64,000 nucleotides of DNA from Paraburkholderia sp. PGU19 (GCF_013426915.1 NZ_AP023182.1:682001-746000), one strand, 5' to 3'. Positions 34,810-44,805 are shown, numbered from the stretch's first letter. The notes: generated by a model not told the origin, from the letters alone. Made by a program: numbers and translations.

Positions 34810-36254
34810 CTACTCGGCCGCCGATGCGTGCTCAAATACCAACATCGATCGCCGACGCCCGCGTCTGGTCAGCCTGTAGGCGAGAAACAGAAAGAGGAAC
34901 CAGAGTGGCATCACCTGCAGAGCCGAGCGGGTGTCGGCGTCGAGCGAGAGCAGGCCGACGACGAACACGAAGAACGCGAGGCAAAGGATCGCCATTGGGA
35001 CACCTCCGGGCATCTTGAACCTGGATTTCGCATGCAGATCCGGGCTGCGCATCCGGTAGACAAGATAGGCGACCAGGATTTGCGACCAGACGAAGATGAA
35101 CAGGATCGCAGACGCCGTCGATACGATCGTGAAGTTGACATCACATCGGGGATAACGAAGAGCAGGAGAATGCCGATCAGCATGCACAGGCAGGAAAACA
35201 GCAGGCCCATTACCGGAACGGAACGGGAAGTGAGCCACCTGAAAACCGCGGGTGCGTCCTTCCCGATCGCCAGACCGTACAGCATGCGGCTTGTCGAGAA
35301 GACGCCGCTGTTAGCAGCGGACATCGTTGAGGTAGTGACGACGAAATTGACCACTGCTGCAACCATGGGAAAGCCGGCCGCGATGAACAGTTGCACGAAG
35401 GGGCTGACGTGAGCGCTAATGTTTTTCCACGATGAGACCGAGATAATGCAGGCGAGCGACACGACATAGAAGATGATCACGCGTAGCGGCACGGCATTGA
35501 TCGCGCGTGGCAGATTTCTCTCAGGATCGTTGGTCTCTGCGGCGGTCGTTCCTACGAGTTCGATGCCGGCAAACGAGAAGATGGCGATCTGGAACCCGGC
35601 AAAAAAATCGAGCACGCCATGCGGTATGAACGCATCTTTCTCGACCAGATGTGAAAGTGATGCGTGTACGCCGGTCGGTGAGACGAAGGACGTGGAGACG
35701 AGGTAGCCTCCTACCACGATCAGTGACACGATCGCGACGATCTTGATGATCGCAAACCAGAACTCCAGTTCGCCGAACAGTTTGACCGTTAGCATGTTGA
35801 GCAACATCAGACTGGCAAGGGTCGCGATGGCCGGAATCCATGCGGGCAAAGTGGGGAACCAGAACTGCATATAGCCTGCCACTACCACGTAATCGGCAAT
35901 CGATCCGACGACCCATGTCAACCAGTACGACCAGCCGATGAAAAAGCCGGCTCACTGTCCGAGGTATGCGGAACAGAAGTCGGCAAACGATTTGTATCTG
36001 AGGTTCGAAAGGAGCATTTCCCCCATCGCCCGCATCACAAAGAACAGGAAGAATCCGATAACCATGTAGGTCAGTATGATCGACGTTCCCGAAATGCTGA
36101 TGGTCTTGCCAGCCCCCATGAAAAGGCCGGTTCCAATGGCGCCGTCGATCGAGATGAACTGGATATGTCTGTTGGAACGGCCGCGCGCGAGCCCGCCGTC
36201 CTGTACCGCATGGTCGCGAGCGCGAGGCGGATCGCCATCCAGTACTTTGCTCAT
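34810..36254 (-). pseudogene. Amino-acid permease (APC family, CycA/AnsP-like), inactivated
   Basis: Three same-strand pieces reconstruct one twelve-helix amino-acid permease: 36254-35952 (start to FADFCSAYLGQ), 35951-about 35148 (AGFFIGWSYWLTWVVGSI onward) and 35147-34810 (VNFTIVSTASAILF onward). The first break is an in-frame TGA at 35952-35954, where relatives have a tryptophan codon. The second is a tandem duplication of five bases (ACATC ACATC at 35138-35147 on the plus strand), which shifts the frame inside PDVNFT. Both lesions would need repair for function. The best relatives transport D-serine, D-alanine, glycine or asparagine. Confidence 0.85.
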
Positions 36255-36509
36255 GAGATTCACGCGTCAGTTGATTAATGGCGAACGTGTAGTCCCCGTT
36301 CGATTCGGTCGGCGCCGGTCCGGATAGGAGGGGGTGATGACGTGCTGATCAGGTAGCGACGACATCGCAGTGCAGGCGCCTTATTTGACCGAAGCGGGGA
36401 GTAACACGGAAGATGAGGATGGAAAACAGCGACGGGATCGGCAATGCCTATCCCGTCGACGTGATGCGGCCACTCGTGTTGCCTTACCCGAGGCAGCATG
36501 CGCGAGGGG

Positions 36510-37697
36510 TCATGAAAGATGCGAACTCAAGACGAGGCCCATACGCCTAACACCCTCGACGATGGCGTCATCGGTGCAGGCGGAAAAGCTCAGGCGCGCG
36601 TTATTGATGGGCAAGTGTCGCGTATCCCCGAAGAAGTGAATGCCCGGCACGTACGCGACCTTGGCGCGTGGCAGCAGTGTCGACCTGAGAAACTGGTCGG
36701 CATCAAAGCCGTCTGGAAACGTCAACCACGTGAACATGCCGCCATCGGGGCGCGTGTAGGCCACCGCGTTGGGAAACGTGTCGGCGATTGTGTTCATCAT
36801 TACGTCGCGCTTGTGGCGGTAATGTTTGACGATATTCTCAACGTGCCGGTTGTGGTCGAACGTTTTCAGGTAGGCGCTCGCGACTTTCATGTTGATGGTA
36901 CTGCATTGCGTATCGGCCGCCTGCTTCAGTTGCGCGAAATTCTGCACGATCTCCTTGTTGGCTACGGCCCATCCCAGGCGCATACCGGGAACGAGGCTCT
37001 TCGAAAAGCTGCCAAGGAAAATTACTCGGCCCTGGGTGTCGAAACTCTTGATGGAGGCGACCGAGGGGCCGGAGTAGCGCATGTCCCGGTAAGGCGAGTC
37101 TTCAACGATGTAGAAGTCGTAGCGGTTGGCGAGGTCCACCAGCATTCGGCGACGTTCCAGGCTCAGTGTGACGCCTGCCGGATTCTGGAAATCCGGGATC
37201 ATGTACAGAAACTTGATTCCGCTTTCCTGCTGGAGAGTTGCCTCCAGTGCCAGAGGGTCGACGCCGTGGCTATCCATGGGGATGCCGATGTAGCGCGGTT
37301 CATAGGCGTTGAAGGCGATGAGCGCGCCAAGAAACGTCGGTGCCTCGACCAGTACGGTGTCGCCTTCATCGATGAACATCTTTCCGGCGAAGTCGAGTCC
37401 CTGTTGTGCGCCCTGCAGGATCACGATGCTATCGGCGTCGCAGGCAACTCCTTCGGAGCGCATCCGGTCGGCGATCTGTTGCCGCAAAGTCGCATCGCCT
37501 TGCGAATGTGTGTACTGGAACGCCATACTGTCCATCGAAATGACAGACAGATACATCTCTCGCAGATTCTCTACCGGGAATAGCGATGCGTCCGGATACC
37601 CGCCGCAGAAGGAGATGACCTCGGGATCGTGTTCGAGTTGGTGCAATTCGCGAATGGCGGAGGGTTTAACCATGGCCATTCTTTTTGAGTATTTCAC
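36510..37697 (-). CDS. PLP-dependent aminotransferase, class I/II (2-aminoadipate/valine-pyruvate type)
   Basis: A 395-residue fold-type I aminotransferase. FCGGYPDASLFP and YTHSQGDATLRQQIADRM are characteristic of the LysN-like group, NPAGVTLSLERRR follows, and the cofactor lysine is in LGSFSKSLVPGMRLGW. The probable start is GTG at 37697, six bases after GGAG, giving VKYSKRMAMVKPSAIREL, which fits the family; an upstream in-frame start is less likely. It lies behind the dead permease and is divergent from an AraC regulator. It could feed 2-oxoacids to the fused oxidoreductase at 103, but the substrate is unknown. Confidence 0.88.
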   Translation of the reverse strand: MKYSKRMAMVKPSAIRELHQLEHDPEVISFCGGYPDASLFPVENLREMYLSVISMDSMAFQYTHSQGDATLRQQIADRMRSEGVACDADSIVILQGAQQGLDFAGKMFIDEGDTVLVEAPTFLGALIAFNAYEPRYIGIPMDSHGVDPLALEATLQQESGIKFLYMIPDFQNPAGVTLSLERRRMLVDLANRYDFYIVEDSPYRDMRYSGPSVASIKSFDTQGRVIFLGSFSKSLVPGMRLGWAVANKEIVQNFAQLKQAADTQCSTINMKVASAYLKTFDHNRHVENIVKHYRHKRDVMMNTIADTFPNAVAYTRPDGGMFTWLTFPDGFDADQFLRSTLLPRAKVAYVPGIHFFGDTRHLPINNARLSFSACTDDAIVEGVRRMGLVLSSHLS

Positions 37698-37979
37698 TTC
37701 GATCTCCGTAGTCGAATGTATGTAAAGCGCGACGTTAATGTCGTCCCGGCCGGGATTTCCGCGAATCGGCAAGCTCCGGGCCGCGCGTTGGGATGCGGCG
37801 GAAATTCAATTGGGCGAACAGTTTCAGCAGGCTATCAAGGCAAAACGATGGGGACTTTCGAATTCGTGACGCCTTTGTCAGAAGTGTGCCTTCGAGCATG
37901 GTGAAGCCGCGGGTACGAGTGCGGGTGTGCATGGTGTGATCTTTGCGTATTTGGACAAGGGAAATCGTTGGAGAGTTGA

Positions 37980-38894
37980 ATGAGGCAGCATGTGTGGAGA
38001 AATTACGCTCAGTTTCATCAGATGTCGGAATATCGAAGGTTTGCGCAAGAACATCGGCGCTCGGTGGGCAGGATCCCGTTCCAGATGTTGACTGTCGAGT
38101 CACGTCCACACAACTACGTGGACCCAGCGCTTGGCGAGACATTGCTGGCCTTGCCATTGACCGTAGAGAACGATTGCAGTTGGACATGGCACATCAATGG
38201 CCGCAGTGTGACGCAACGCGTGAGCGTCGGGCGCATGCTGGTCGTGCCGCCGGATTTGCGGAGTGTTTGGGAAGTGGACGGCGCACGCACCATGCTGACG
38301 CTTTGCATCCCAAATGCATCTTTCCGGAGCATCTTGGGCGACCTTAGCCCGAAGGCAATCAGGACGGCGCTCTGGAACCTGTCGTCTGATACATGGGAAG
38401 ATGAATTCGTCGAGGGGGCCATGAAGCAGTTGTGGAACTGCTGCTCTGGCAACCAGTTTCTCAATGCGCATCTGAGTGACGGAATCATTACTGCGATCGT
38501 CGCCTACCTGTTAAAGCGCGCCGGAGGTCCGGACAGTTCCACTGCGCCGGTCTCTATGCCAGCATGGCGGATGCGACAGGTGCGCTGTTATGTGGAAGGT
38601 CATCTGTCGGAAACGATCAATGTCGAAGATCTTGCACGTGCTGCAGGGCTGAGCGCGCGACAATTTTTCCGCGCGTTCCGGGAACAGACGGGAGAGACTC
38701 CGCATCGATGGCTTGCTGGTATCCGCCTGGAGACGGCAAAGGACATGCTTGCACGTAGCGACGAACGACTCTCCGAGATTGCCGAGGCGTGCGGCTTCGC
38801 CAATCAAAGCCATCTGAGCTCAACGTTCAAGCTGATGACGGGGGTGACACCGTCACAATGGCGGAGTCTCGGCGGCATAAATCGATCGGATTGA
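37980..38894 (+). CDS. AraC family transcriptional regulator
   Basis: A 304-residue activator. The N-terminal 190 residues form a sensing region of the AraC-binding-like type with no specific motif. The C-terminal 100 residues hold two helix-turn-helix units: INVEDLARAAGLSARQFFRA and LSEIAEACGFANQSHLSSTF, followed by the GVTPSQWR end. The ATG follows GGAGAG. It is divergent from the aminotransferase gene with 280 bases between, so it is probably that gene's regulator. Ligand unknown. Confidence 0.9.
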   Translation: MRQHVWRNYAQFHQMSEYRRFAQEHRRSVGRIPFQMLTVESRPHNYVDPALGETLLALPLTVENDCSWTWHINGRSVTQRVSVGRMLVVPPDLRSVWEVDGARTMLTLCIPNASFRSILGDLSPKAIRTALWNLSSDTWEDEFVEGAMKQLWNCCSGNQFLNAHLSDGIITAIVAYLLKRAGGPDSSTAPVSMPAWRMRQVRCYVEGHLSETINVEDLARAAGLSARQFFRAFREQTGETPHRWLAGIRLETAKDMLARSDERLSEIAEACGFANQSHLSSTFKLMTGVTPSQWRSLGGINRSD

Positions 38895-39134
38895 ACGGGG
38901 TCTGCGACGCTACCGACTGGAACCGTATTGCGCCGTGCATCGACGCATAGGTCGGCACGGCTTCTATGCGTCTTCTTTAGCGATTGTAGATAACATGACC
39001 CACAACCATAGCCTATCGGGTAGCCACACGCACTCGAAAGCAGTAGGCGCTCGTGCAATGCCGCGGCGGGGCATCGGGAGTGCCCGTCAGGAGAAAATGA
39101 TCAAAGGAGGACGCAGACAAATCGTCCCACCTGA

Positions 39135-40082
39135 TTGCGGGACAAGGGCGAATCGCTGATGTTCCTGAGGGGCCGTGGGCCAATAGCCGTCGCCGCTCCG
39201 GATACCATGAAGTGGGGCGACATCAGCGCTTCGAGTTGTTGTCAGCGTGGCTATTCCCGCGATAACCCGCGCCTTATCGCGGCAAAAATCGCGGGGCGAG
39301 CGCCGCATGCAGGAGAGGGAAGGGTGGCGGTCGGCCATTCGGCCAAGCCTGACATTCGGGTATCGGTATCAGTCAGGTGCCTAAGAGTTGCTTTGACGAC
39401 ATTCGCACATCGGTGTCGTCGAACGTCGGCTATCACCGCGAGCGAATGGGTACTCGACCCGTTTCTGTCGTTCAAGCCTGCGCAGCCTGAATGGCCGCCT
39501 TTGAACGTGCTGCGGTCATCGGCAACGCCGCCAAGCACAGGGAGGTCACGGAACGCCCTGGAATATTCCCCGAATCAGGCAGACAACGGCCAGACGAGCG
39601 ACTTGGTATGGGTTGTTCCCAGTAGTTCGGCTTGGGGTGCATCGCGGGCGCTAGCCAGACTTTTGGAAAGCATCGCGCGTGCTACCGATGCTGCTGACGC
39701 TACGTCTAGAACAGACATTGCCATCACCCGAGACCGGTCGAAGAGGCATCTCAGGAAAACGTTCGGTCGGGTAGTTGTACGTTCTGACGACGGTGAGATT
39801 CCCGCATCGCTGGAGATCATGCTTGTACCCCGGCGGATGGTTGCGGTGGTAGTCAACGCGCCCATCGGAGTTGGACGAGGCTTTCCTGTTCCACTCGGGT
39901 TTCTGAGCTTCGATCAGGAGGTGCTCCGACGCACGCATGAGTATCTTGAAGATAAGCTGTGTCCTCGAAGTCTGGAAGCAGGCGAGGAGGTTGACTGGAG
40001 TGGTCTTTTAGATTGGACGCAACCTTTGAGTTGCGGAGATAGCAATGGAGTGGAGGAGCTTGGACCACGGTCGCCGACGTGA
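39135..40082 (+). CDS. Hypothetical protein, start uncertain
   Basis: No family is recognised. The last 130 residues look protein-like (KTFGRVVVRSDDGEIP, VVVNAPIGVGRGFPVPLGF, then SFDQEVLRRTHEYLEDKL), with alternating hydrophobic residues and a helix at the end. The first half is rich in Ser, Ala and Arg and may not be coding. A shorter start is therefore likely. It stands alone between the AraC gene and the IS element. Confidence is low because there is no ribosome site that decides the start. Confidence 0.35.
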   Translation: MRDKGESLMFLRGRGPIAVAAPDTMKWGDISASSCCQRGYSRDNPRLIAAKIAGRAPHAGEGRVAVGHSAKPDIRVSVSVRCLRVALTTFAHRCRRTSAITASEWVLDPFLSFKPAQPEWPPLNVLRSSATPPSTGRSRNALEYSPNQADNGQTSDLVWVVPSSSAWGASRALARLLESIARATDAADATSRTDIAITRDRSKRHLRKTFGRVVVRSDDGEIPASLEIMLVPRRMVAVVVNAPIGVGRGFPVPLGFLSFDQEVLRRTHEYLEDKLCPRSLEAGEEVDWSGLLDWTQPLSCGDSNGVEELGPRSPT

Positions 40083-40385
40083 TGTTCGCACGCAGGGCGA
40101 GAGAGGTCGCCGGTTCCAGCGTCGGAGCGCGACCTCGCATCCCAACCCGTTCATCCGCGCCCATAGAGTGGGGGCGGGGCATGAAGGTTCTACTGTCCGT
40201 CGCCCAATTGGTTACTAATCTTCACGCGGCTTCGAAAAAGTGGCTCCGCGATGCTCCGTCAGGGAAATCCGTTACAGACAAATATGTTTCGACCCCTGTT
40301 GATAAGCCCCCCGCCCAGACCCCCCTGCACCCCCGAAAAACCGAGAGAGATATAGGTAACTAGAAAAATCAAACGCTAAGAACAG

Positions 40386-40407
40386 CGACGCCCGCAAGCG
40401 GGCGTCG
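40386..40407. other. Perfect 10-bp stem hairpin before the IS element
   Basis: CGACGCCCGC-AA-GCGGGCGTCG is an exact inverted repeat. No T tract follows on either strand at the expected distance, so terminator function is doubtful. It lies in the otherwise gene-free stretch 40083-40458, which is AT-rich near its right end. Confidence 0.45.
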
Positions 40408-40458
40408 AAAACAACGTCACGATACAAACCGGTCTGTATCTCGACCTATGAGGCTAAG

Positions 40459-41943
40459 TAGTCGGCCTTGAACAATCCGCGAAAGCTTATGCGGTAAGGC
40501 TCCGAGGCCGAAATGGCATTGTGGGATTTGCAGAGACCTGGCATATTGATGCCTAAATCCTGCAAATTCTGACGAGGTGCGGATGGGTCCGAAGACGCCT
40601 GTGACAGAGGGAGATTTCTTCCGGCAGCCGCTGCGCGAGCAGATCAATCTGAGACATCCGCTGGTGCGGCTGGCTGACCTGATCAACTGGAATCGGCTGG
40701 GCATGGCGATGAGCGAGAGCTTCGTGTCGCGCAAGGGACGCCCGGCAACATCACCCAGGCTAGTCGCCGGTCTGCTGTATCTGCAGCACGCATTTGACCT
40801 GTCCGACGAAGAAGTCGTCTGGCAATGGGTTGAGAACCCGTATTGGCAGGTGTTCACCGGCGAGACGTATTTGCAGACCGAACCGCCGATCGATCCGTCG
40901 AGCCTGACGCGCTGGCGCAAGCGGCTGGGCGAGGCTGGTGTTGAAGAGTTGCTGGCCGAAACGATCGACGCAGCCAAACGGGCCGGCGTGATCAAGGCCG
41001 CGAGCGTCAAGCGCGTGATCGTTGACACAACTGTCATGCAGAAAGCGGTTGCCCATCCGACCGATTCGCGGTTGCTTGAGCGGTGTCGCGAACATCTGGT
41101 AAAGGCTGCAGCACGGCACGGCCTGAAACTGAGGCAGAACTACAACCGCGAGGCGCCGCACCTGGCGCGTCAGATAGGCCGCTATGCCCATGCCAAGCAG
41201 TACAAACGCATGAAGAAAGTGTTGCGCACACTGCGCTCGCGTGTGGGTCGGGTGATGCGTGACGTCGAGCGGCAGATTGATGCGGTCTCCGAGGGCAGTC
41301 GCGGGGTCCTGCAGGAACTGATTGATCGCACAAAGCGGATCCTGTCGCAAAAGACAAAGGACAAAACCAAGCTTTACGCTCTGCATGCGCCGGAGGTAGA
41401 GTGCCTGGCCAAGGGCAAGGCGCGCACGCCCTACGAGTTCGGCGTGAAGGTGTCGATTACGACGACGCACAGGGAGGGCCTGGTCGTTGGCATGCGCTCG
41501 ATGCCAGGCAATCCATACGACGGCCACACACTTGCAGAAGCGCTCGAACAGGCGGCGATCCTGAGCGACGTCACGCCAGAAATCGCCGTCGTGGATCGTG
41601 GATACAAGGGCGTAGACATCGAAGGTGTGAAGATCTACCACCCGGGGTTGAGGCGAGGCATCACGCGGGGATTACGAGCGATGATCAGACGGCGCAGCGC
41701 GATTGAGCCAGCGATCGGCCACATGAAGACAGATGGCAAACTCGATCGGAACTGGCTGAAGGGAGTGCTCGGTGACGCGATGCACGCGGTGTTATGCGGC
41801 GCCGGTCACAACCTACGAATGATCCTCAGGAAGCTGAAGGTTTTTTACGCCCTCATTCTTGCTGCTTCGCTTACCACTCTCGTCCGAATCATGCCCGGCG
41901 CATGACCCCACCGCCGGGCAAACGCATTATTCAGGGGCGACTA
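40459..41943. mobile_element. IS5-type insertion sequence, about 1.48 kb
   Basis: Imperfect terminal repeats bound the element: TAGTCGGCCTTGAACAATCCG at 40459 and, reverse-complemented, TAGTCGCCCCTGAATAATGCG at 41923-41943 (17 of 21 identical). One transposase gene fills the inside. Target duplication is not clear; AG lies outside both ends and CTAA occurs at both boundaries. The element is intact and sits in the gene-poor, accessory-looking part of the window. Confidence 0.8.
40577..41905 (+). CDS. IS5 family transposase
   Basis: A 442-residue DDE transposase. The N-terminal DUF772-like part has PRLVAGLLYLQHAFDLSDEE and DPSSLTRWRKRLGEAGVEEL; the catalytic core includes VIVDTTVMQKAV (first Asp), VVDRGYKGVDIEG (second Asp) and RRRSAIEPAIGHMKTDG (Glu region). 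All parts are intact and in frame. The product should move the surrounding element. Confidence 0.93.
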   Translation: MRMGPKTPVTEGDFFRQPLREQINLRHPLVRLADLINWNRLGMAMSESFVSRKGRPATSPRLVAGLLYLQHAFDLSDEEVVWQWVENPYWQVFTGETYLQTEPPIDPSSLTRWRKRLGEAGVEELLAETIDAAKRAGVIKAASVKRVIVDTTVMQKAVAHPTDSRLLERCREHLVKAAARHGLKLRQNYNREAPHLARQIGRYAHAKQYKRMKKVLRTLRSRVGRVMRDVERQIDAVSEGSRGVLQELIDRTKRILSQKTKDKTKLYALHAPEVECLAKGKARTPYEFGVKVSITTTHREGLVVGMRSMPGNPYDGHTLAEALEQAAILSDVTPEIAVVDRGYKGVDIEGVKIYHPGLRRGITRGLRAMIRRRSAIEPAIGHMKTDGKLDRNWLKGVLGDAMHAVLCGAGHNLRMILRKLKVFYALILAASLTTLVRIMPGA

Positions 41944-42001
41944 AGTAAGACGTGTGTCAAAATACACAAGTAGAAACATAATTGCCTTGAACACTTCAGG
42001 T

Positions 42002-42481
42002 TTAAGCACTCGCAGCGATTCCATTGGTGCGAGCGACAATCGGGCTCACTTCCAATTTCTGTTCAAGTGTGAACCGCGCTTGTTCCTGAGGTGACGCTTT
42101 ATGCTTCGCTTCAGCATTCGCGATGAAGTCGGGCAGTTCGCGTTTCATTGATGAGTCTTCCATTGATGAGCCTTTAGCACCAGGCTTCCACAGGGTTGTG
42201 CCGAACCGGCGGCGCGTAGCACGGGCTAGCGCTAACGCAGACATCGCGCCCTTCGCACATTCGAATTCAACCTGCCAGCAGAAGTCTGCGGATTCACCAA
42301 ACTCGCGGAAAGCCAGAACCTGCCAATCAAGCTTGTCTGGGAAAACAAAAGACGGGATGGTTACATCCTTGCAGACTTCGCGGCGAGCATGAGCTGATGA
42401 TGCCGTTAGTGCCCACACGGCTTTGTGCATCATCGTGCGGCAGGCGCGAGCATGTCCTTCCAGCGACAACGCGAGTTCCAA
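42002..42481 (-). CDS. Hypothetical protein
   Basis: An open frame of 159 codons with protein-like segments (DVTIPSFVFPDKLDWQVLAF, CWQVEFECAKGAMSALALAR) and a charged, helix-prone tail. No known family is recognised. The only in-frame early start is TTG, so the true start may be internal. It lies just beyond the right end of the IS element and may be part of an older gene that was disturbed there. Confidence 0.35.
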   Translation of the reverse strand: MELALSLEGHARACRTMMHKAVWALTASSAHARREVCKDVTIPSFVFPDKLDWQVLAFREFGESADFCWQVEFECAKGAMSALALARATRRRFGTTLWKPGAKGSSMEDSSMKRELPDFIANAEAKHKASPQEQARFTLEQKLEVSPIVARTNGIAASA

Positions 42482-43079
42482 CGCCGTGTCACGTCGCTGA
42501 CGCTTACGACGACGCGCGTTTGATGCAGAGATTCACGCGAGCGTAATCACTGAGCCTACGGTCGCCGATGTCAGCGTCACAGTTATTGGGGTGTCCCAGA
42601 TAAGGCGCTGAAAATATTCAAGCCATTCGTGCCGCATTCCATGCGCCTCGAATAAAAGAGGTGTGCAGAGTATGAGCAATCGTTTGCGGCCGTACCGGAG
42701 CAAAAAATTCGAAGTGTGTTAGCGCCGCAACGGTCGACTACGGAAACTCGTGCCTGAGGAGCCAACCACGATCGCCGTCGCGGTCCGAATTTCAGCAATC
42801 GGCCATCTGCGGCCAGTCGGAAGGCGTGAGTCGCTCTCGCCCGGCCGTCTGCTTCCTGACAGTCAACAGTCATCGCGGTCGAGGCGCGGGCGGGGTGTCT
42901 TCTATACTGTCTTTGGCTTGGTTCCGAACTGCGTTCGCAAATAAACGGGGTGCTGTTGGTGGATGGCGATTCGCAGGGTAATCGAGGAGGAGCCTGAGAA
43001 ATGATGGGCTCTGGTCAGTAAGCAACTGAACAAGGCGCACCGATGGAGCTCTCACTTCTCCTTTTTGCCACAAGCGAGT
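42482..43079. other. Gene-free stretch between hypothetical gene and VOC gene
   Basis: About 600 bases with only short overlapping frames on both strands and no ribosome sites. No strong hairpin, repeat or promoter pair was recognised. Confidence 0.4.
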
Positions 43080-43754
43080 TCAAGTCGGCAGTTGCTCTCC
43101 AGCTTGCTCTCGGACGATGAACTCGGCGTACCAGTCCGGCCAATTTTCATCATGTTGGCCAGTCAGTTTCTCGTGTTCGCCGTGTGCGGCCGCGGCACGG
43201 CGAAGCGCACTCGCCAGGTCCATCGCCGAAGAGAATGTCGTGACGTGCGCATCGACCCGACCTGGCAGCCGTGCGGTCACTTCCTGGAAAACCCAGCCGT
43301 TCCCGTCGGGGTCGCTGAACGAAGCGAAAGAACCGTAGCTTTTACGCGCTGGGTGCGGGCCGCTTACGCGTCCTTCTTCACCGGCATGGTGGAATACGCC
43401 GCCGACGTCGTGGAAGAGTTCGCTTACGTCGATGCCACGATTGACAAGATCTTCGCGCGCAGCGTCCACGTCAGACACAATGAGATGGAGTCCCTGGGCT
43501 GATCCGGGCGCCTCTGTTGTGACACCCTTGCCGAACAGGATCGAGCATTGCGATCCCGGCGGCGTGAAGTGTACAACCCGAAACTGATCATCCTTTTCGA
43601 TATCGACGTCGAGCCTCCAACCTAACCTAGCGTAGAAGTGTTTCGCGCGATCGACATCCGACACGGGAATGACGACTACCTCTAGTTTCATATCGACCGT
43701 TCTCGCTCGTCCGTTCTCTGTCGCAGCTTTGCTGCGCGTCTGCCCATTACTCAT
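43080..43754 (-). CDS. VOC (glyoxalase/bleomycin-resistance) superfamily protein
   Basis: A 224-residue vicinal-oxygen-chelate protein. The beta-alpha-beta-beta-beta modules start at about residue 22 (MKLEVVVIPVSDVDRAKHFY) and continue with VVHFTPPGSQCSILFG, GLHLIVSDVDAARE and FSDPDGNGWVFQEV. A 55-residue C-terminal extension holds DENWPDWYAEFIVREQAG. The start has AGGAG seven bases upstream. It is the third gene of an ohr-ohrR-VOC operon, ten bases after ohrR. A role in detoxification alongside organic peroxide stress is likely; the substrate is unknown. Confidence 0.85.
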   Translation of the reverse strand: MSNGQTRSKAATENGRARTVDMKLEVVVIPVSDVDRAKHFYARLGWRLDVDIEKDDQFRVVHFTPPGSQCSILFGKGVTTEAPGSAQGLHLIVSDVDAAREDLVNRGIDVSELFHDVGGVFHHAGEEGRVSGPHPARKSYGSFASFSDPDGNGWVFQEVTARLPGRVDAHVTTFSSAMDLASALRRAAAAHGEHEKLTGQHDENWPDWYAEFIVREQAGEQLPT

Positions 43755-43764
43755 GTCAAGCTCC

Positions 43765-44226
43765 TTATTCGCCGGCCCGAACCGCGTTGATGAGATTGTT
43801 ACGCAGCGTCACGATCGCCTTTTGCACCTTCGCAAACTCGTCGGGCGAAAGGCCAGTTTCCCCGGTGAGGTCCATCGTCAGGGCTCTTTCGCGCAGACGT
43901 CGGCCACTTTTTGTCAGGCGGACCCGCACCTGCCGCTCGTCCTCGGGATCGCGCTGCCTTTCCAGATAACCCATCGCCTCGAGTTTCTTCAGGATCGGCG
44001 TGAGCGTGTTGGATTCGAGAAACAGCTTCTCGCCCAGACCGCTGACGGTCTGGTGGACTTCCTCCCAAAGCGCAATGATCGTGATGTATTGCGTATAAGT
44101 GAGCCCAAGCTTTTCGAGGATCGGATTGTACGCCTTGCCGAACGCCAGGTTCGCAGAATAGACCGCAAAGCACAGGTAGTCTGAGAGCGGCACGGCCGCA
44201 GCGGGCGCTTGGTTCGTCGTTTTCAT
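43765..44226 (-). CDS. ohrR: OhrR-type MarR family regulator of organic peroxide response
   Basis: A 153-residue winged-helix repressor. The N-terminal DYLCFAVYSANLAFGKAY carries the reactive cysteine C19 that senses organic hydroperoxides in OhrR proteins; the DNA-binding part has LFLESNTLTPILKKLEAMGY and RDPEDERQVRVRLT. Length and arrangement are standard. It is 135 bases downstream of the ohr gene and probably represses that operon, whose promoter is flanked by two palindromes. GAGGA precedes the ATG, with a further 12-bp palindrome (AGACCATGGTCT) just upstream. Confidence 0.93.
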   Translation of the reverse strand: MKTTNQAPAAAVPLSDYLCFAVYSANLAFGKAYNPILEKLGLTYTQYITIIALWEEVHQTVSGLGEKLFLESNTLTPILKKLEAMGYLERQRDPEDERQVRVRLTKSGRRLRERALTMDLTGETGLSPDEFAKVQKAIVTLRNNLINAVRAGE

Positions 44227-44244
44227 TTGTATCCTCTTGGCTAG

Positions 44245-44256
44245 AGACCATGGTCT
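44245..44256. promoter_or_regulatory. 12-bp palindrome AGACCATGGTCT before ohrR
   Basis: A perfect palindrome 19 bases upstream of the ohrR start, inside the ohr-ohrR gap. It does not resemble the two ATCGCAT operators before ohr, so it may bind a different protein or be incidental. Confidence 0.3.
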
Positions 44257-44361
44257 TGTAACGTTTGGTCATTCTTGCAAATAGCTTGCGATCCGAGCCT
44301 GTGACCGTTGCGCATAAGAAACGAAGATGCGCCACGGCCTGGCGACGGAGGGATGCACGCT

Positions 44362-44736
44362 CTAGCGGTGTGCGAAGAGGCTGTCGCGCGGCGTCACGGC
44401 GACATGCGCGCGGATGGTGAACTGGGCGCCAAGGCAATGCCCGGCCCCGACCGACCCAATGCTGACCTGAATGTCCAAGGAATAGTCGCGCGGCAGCGTG
44501 ACCTTCTTCATGGAGGCCGCAATCCCGAACGCGCTGATGTAACAGGCCGACCAAGCGCCCGAAAACAACTGCTCGGCTCTCGGGTGCAGCCCGGTGGCGA
44601 TGAACTCGCGGCTTTCACCGCCGGACGCCGACAGTTTGAGGTCGAGCGCGCCGAGCTCACCGGGCTGGACATTGGGGTAGGGGTTGATCGTGGCGTGGCT
44701 GTTGCCTGAGTGGAGAACTTGTTCGATCTTGCTCAT
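44362..44736 (-). CDS. ohr: Organic hydroperoxide resistance protein (Ohr/OsmC family), C-terminally truncated
   Basis: The 124-residue product keeps the N-terminal Ohr part, with the peroxidatic cysteine C65 in EQLFSGAWSACYISAFG, and then IQVSIGSVG. After about residue 112 the frame runs into an unrelated tail ending in AVTPRDSLFAHR. The family's C-terminal segment with the second cysteine (CPYS-ATRG) is missing. A degenerate trace of it can be read in another frame downstream (near 44310). Without the resolving cysteine, peroxidase activity should be lost or impaired. Good AAGGA before the ATG; first gene of the operon with ohrR. Confidence 0.75.
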   Translation of the reverse strand: MSKIEQVLHSGNSHATINPYPNVQPGELGALDLKLSASGGESREFIATGLHPRAEQLFSGAWSACYISAFGIAASMKKVTLPRDYSLDIQVSIGSVGAGHCLGAQFTIRAHVAVTPRDSLFAHR

Positions 44737-44781
44737 GATGGATTCCTTCGTGAATAAGGGTGTTGCGCGGTTATAACTCGT

Positions 44782-44798
44782 ATGCGATGTAATCGCAT
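44782..44798. promoter_or_regulatory. Proximal OhrR operator candidate
   Basis: ATGCGAT-GTA-ATCGCAT is a perfect inverted repeat covering the predicted transcription start of ohr. A second palindrome with the same ATCGCAT half-site lies at 44849. Repression by the cotranscribed OhrR is inferred. Confidence 0.6.
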
Positions 44799-44805
44799 GC
44801 GGCGC

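Noticed and set aside
40079..40363. A 94-codon open frame before the IS element
   Set aside because: Low-complexity Ser/Pro/Arg composition and no ribosome site or family resemblance.
40454..41944. CTAA target-site duplication flanking the IS element
   Set aside because: CTAA occurs at both boundaries, but it does not sit directly outside the paired terminal repeats on both sides, so the duplication cannot be assigned with confidence.
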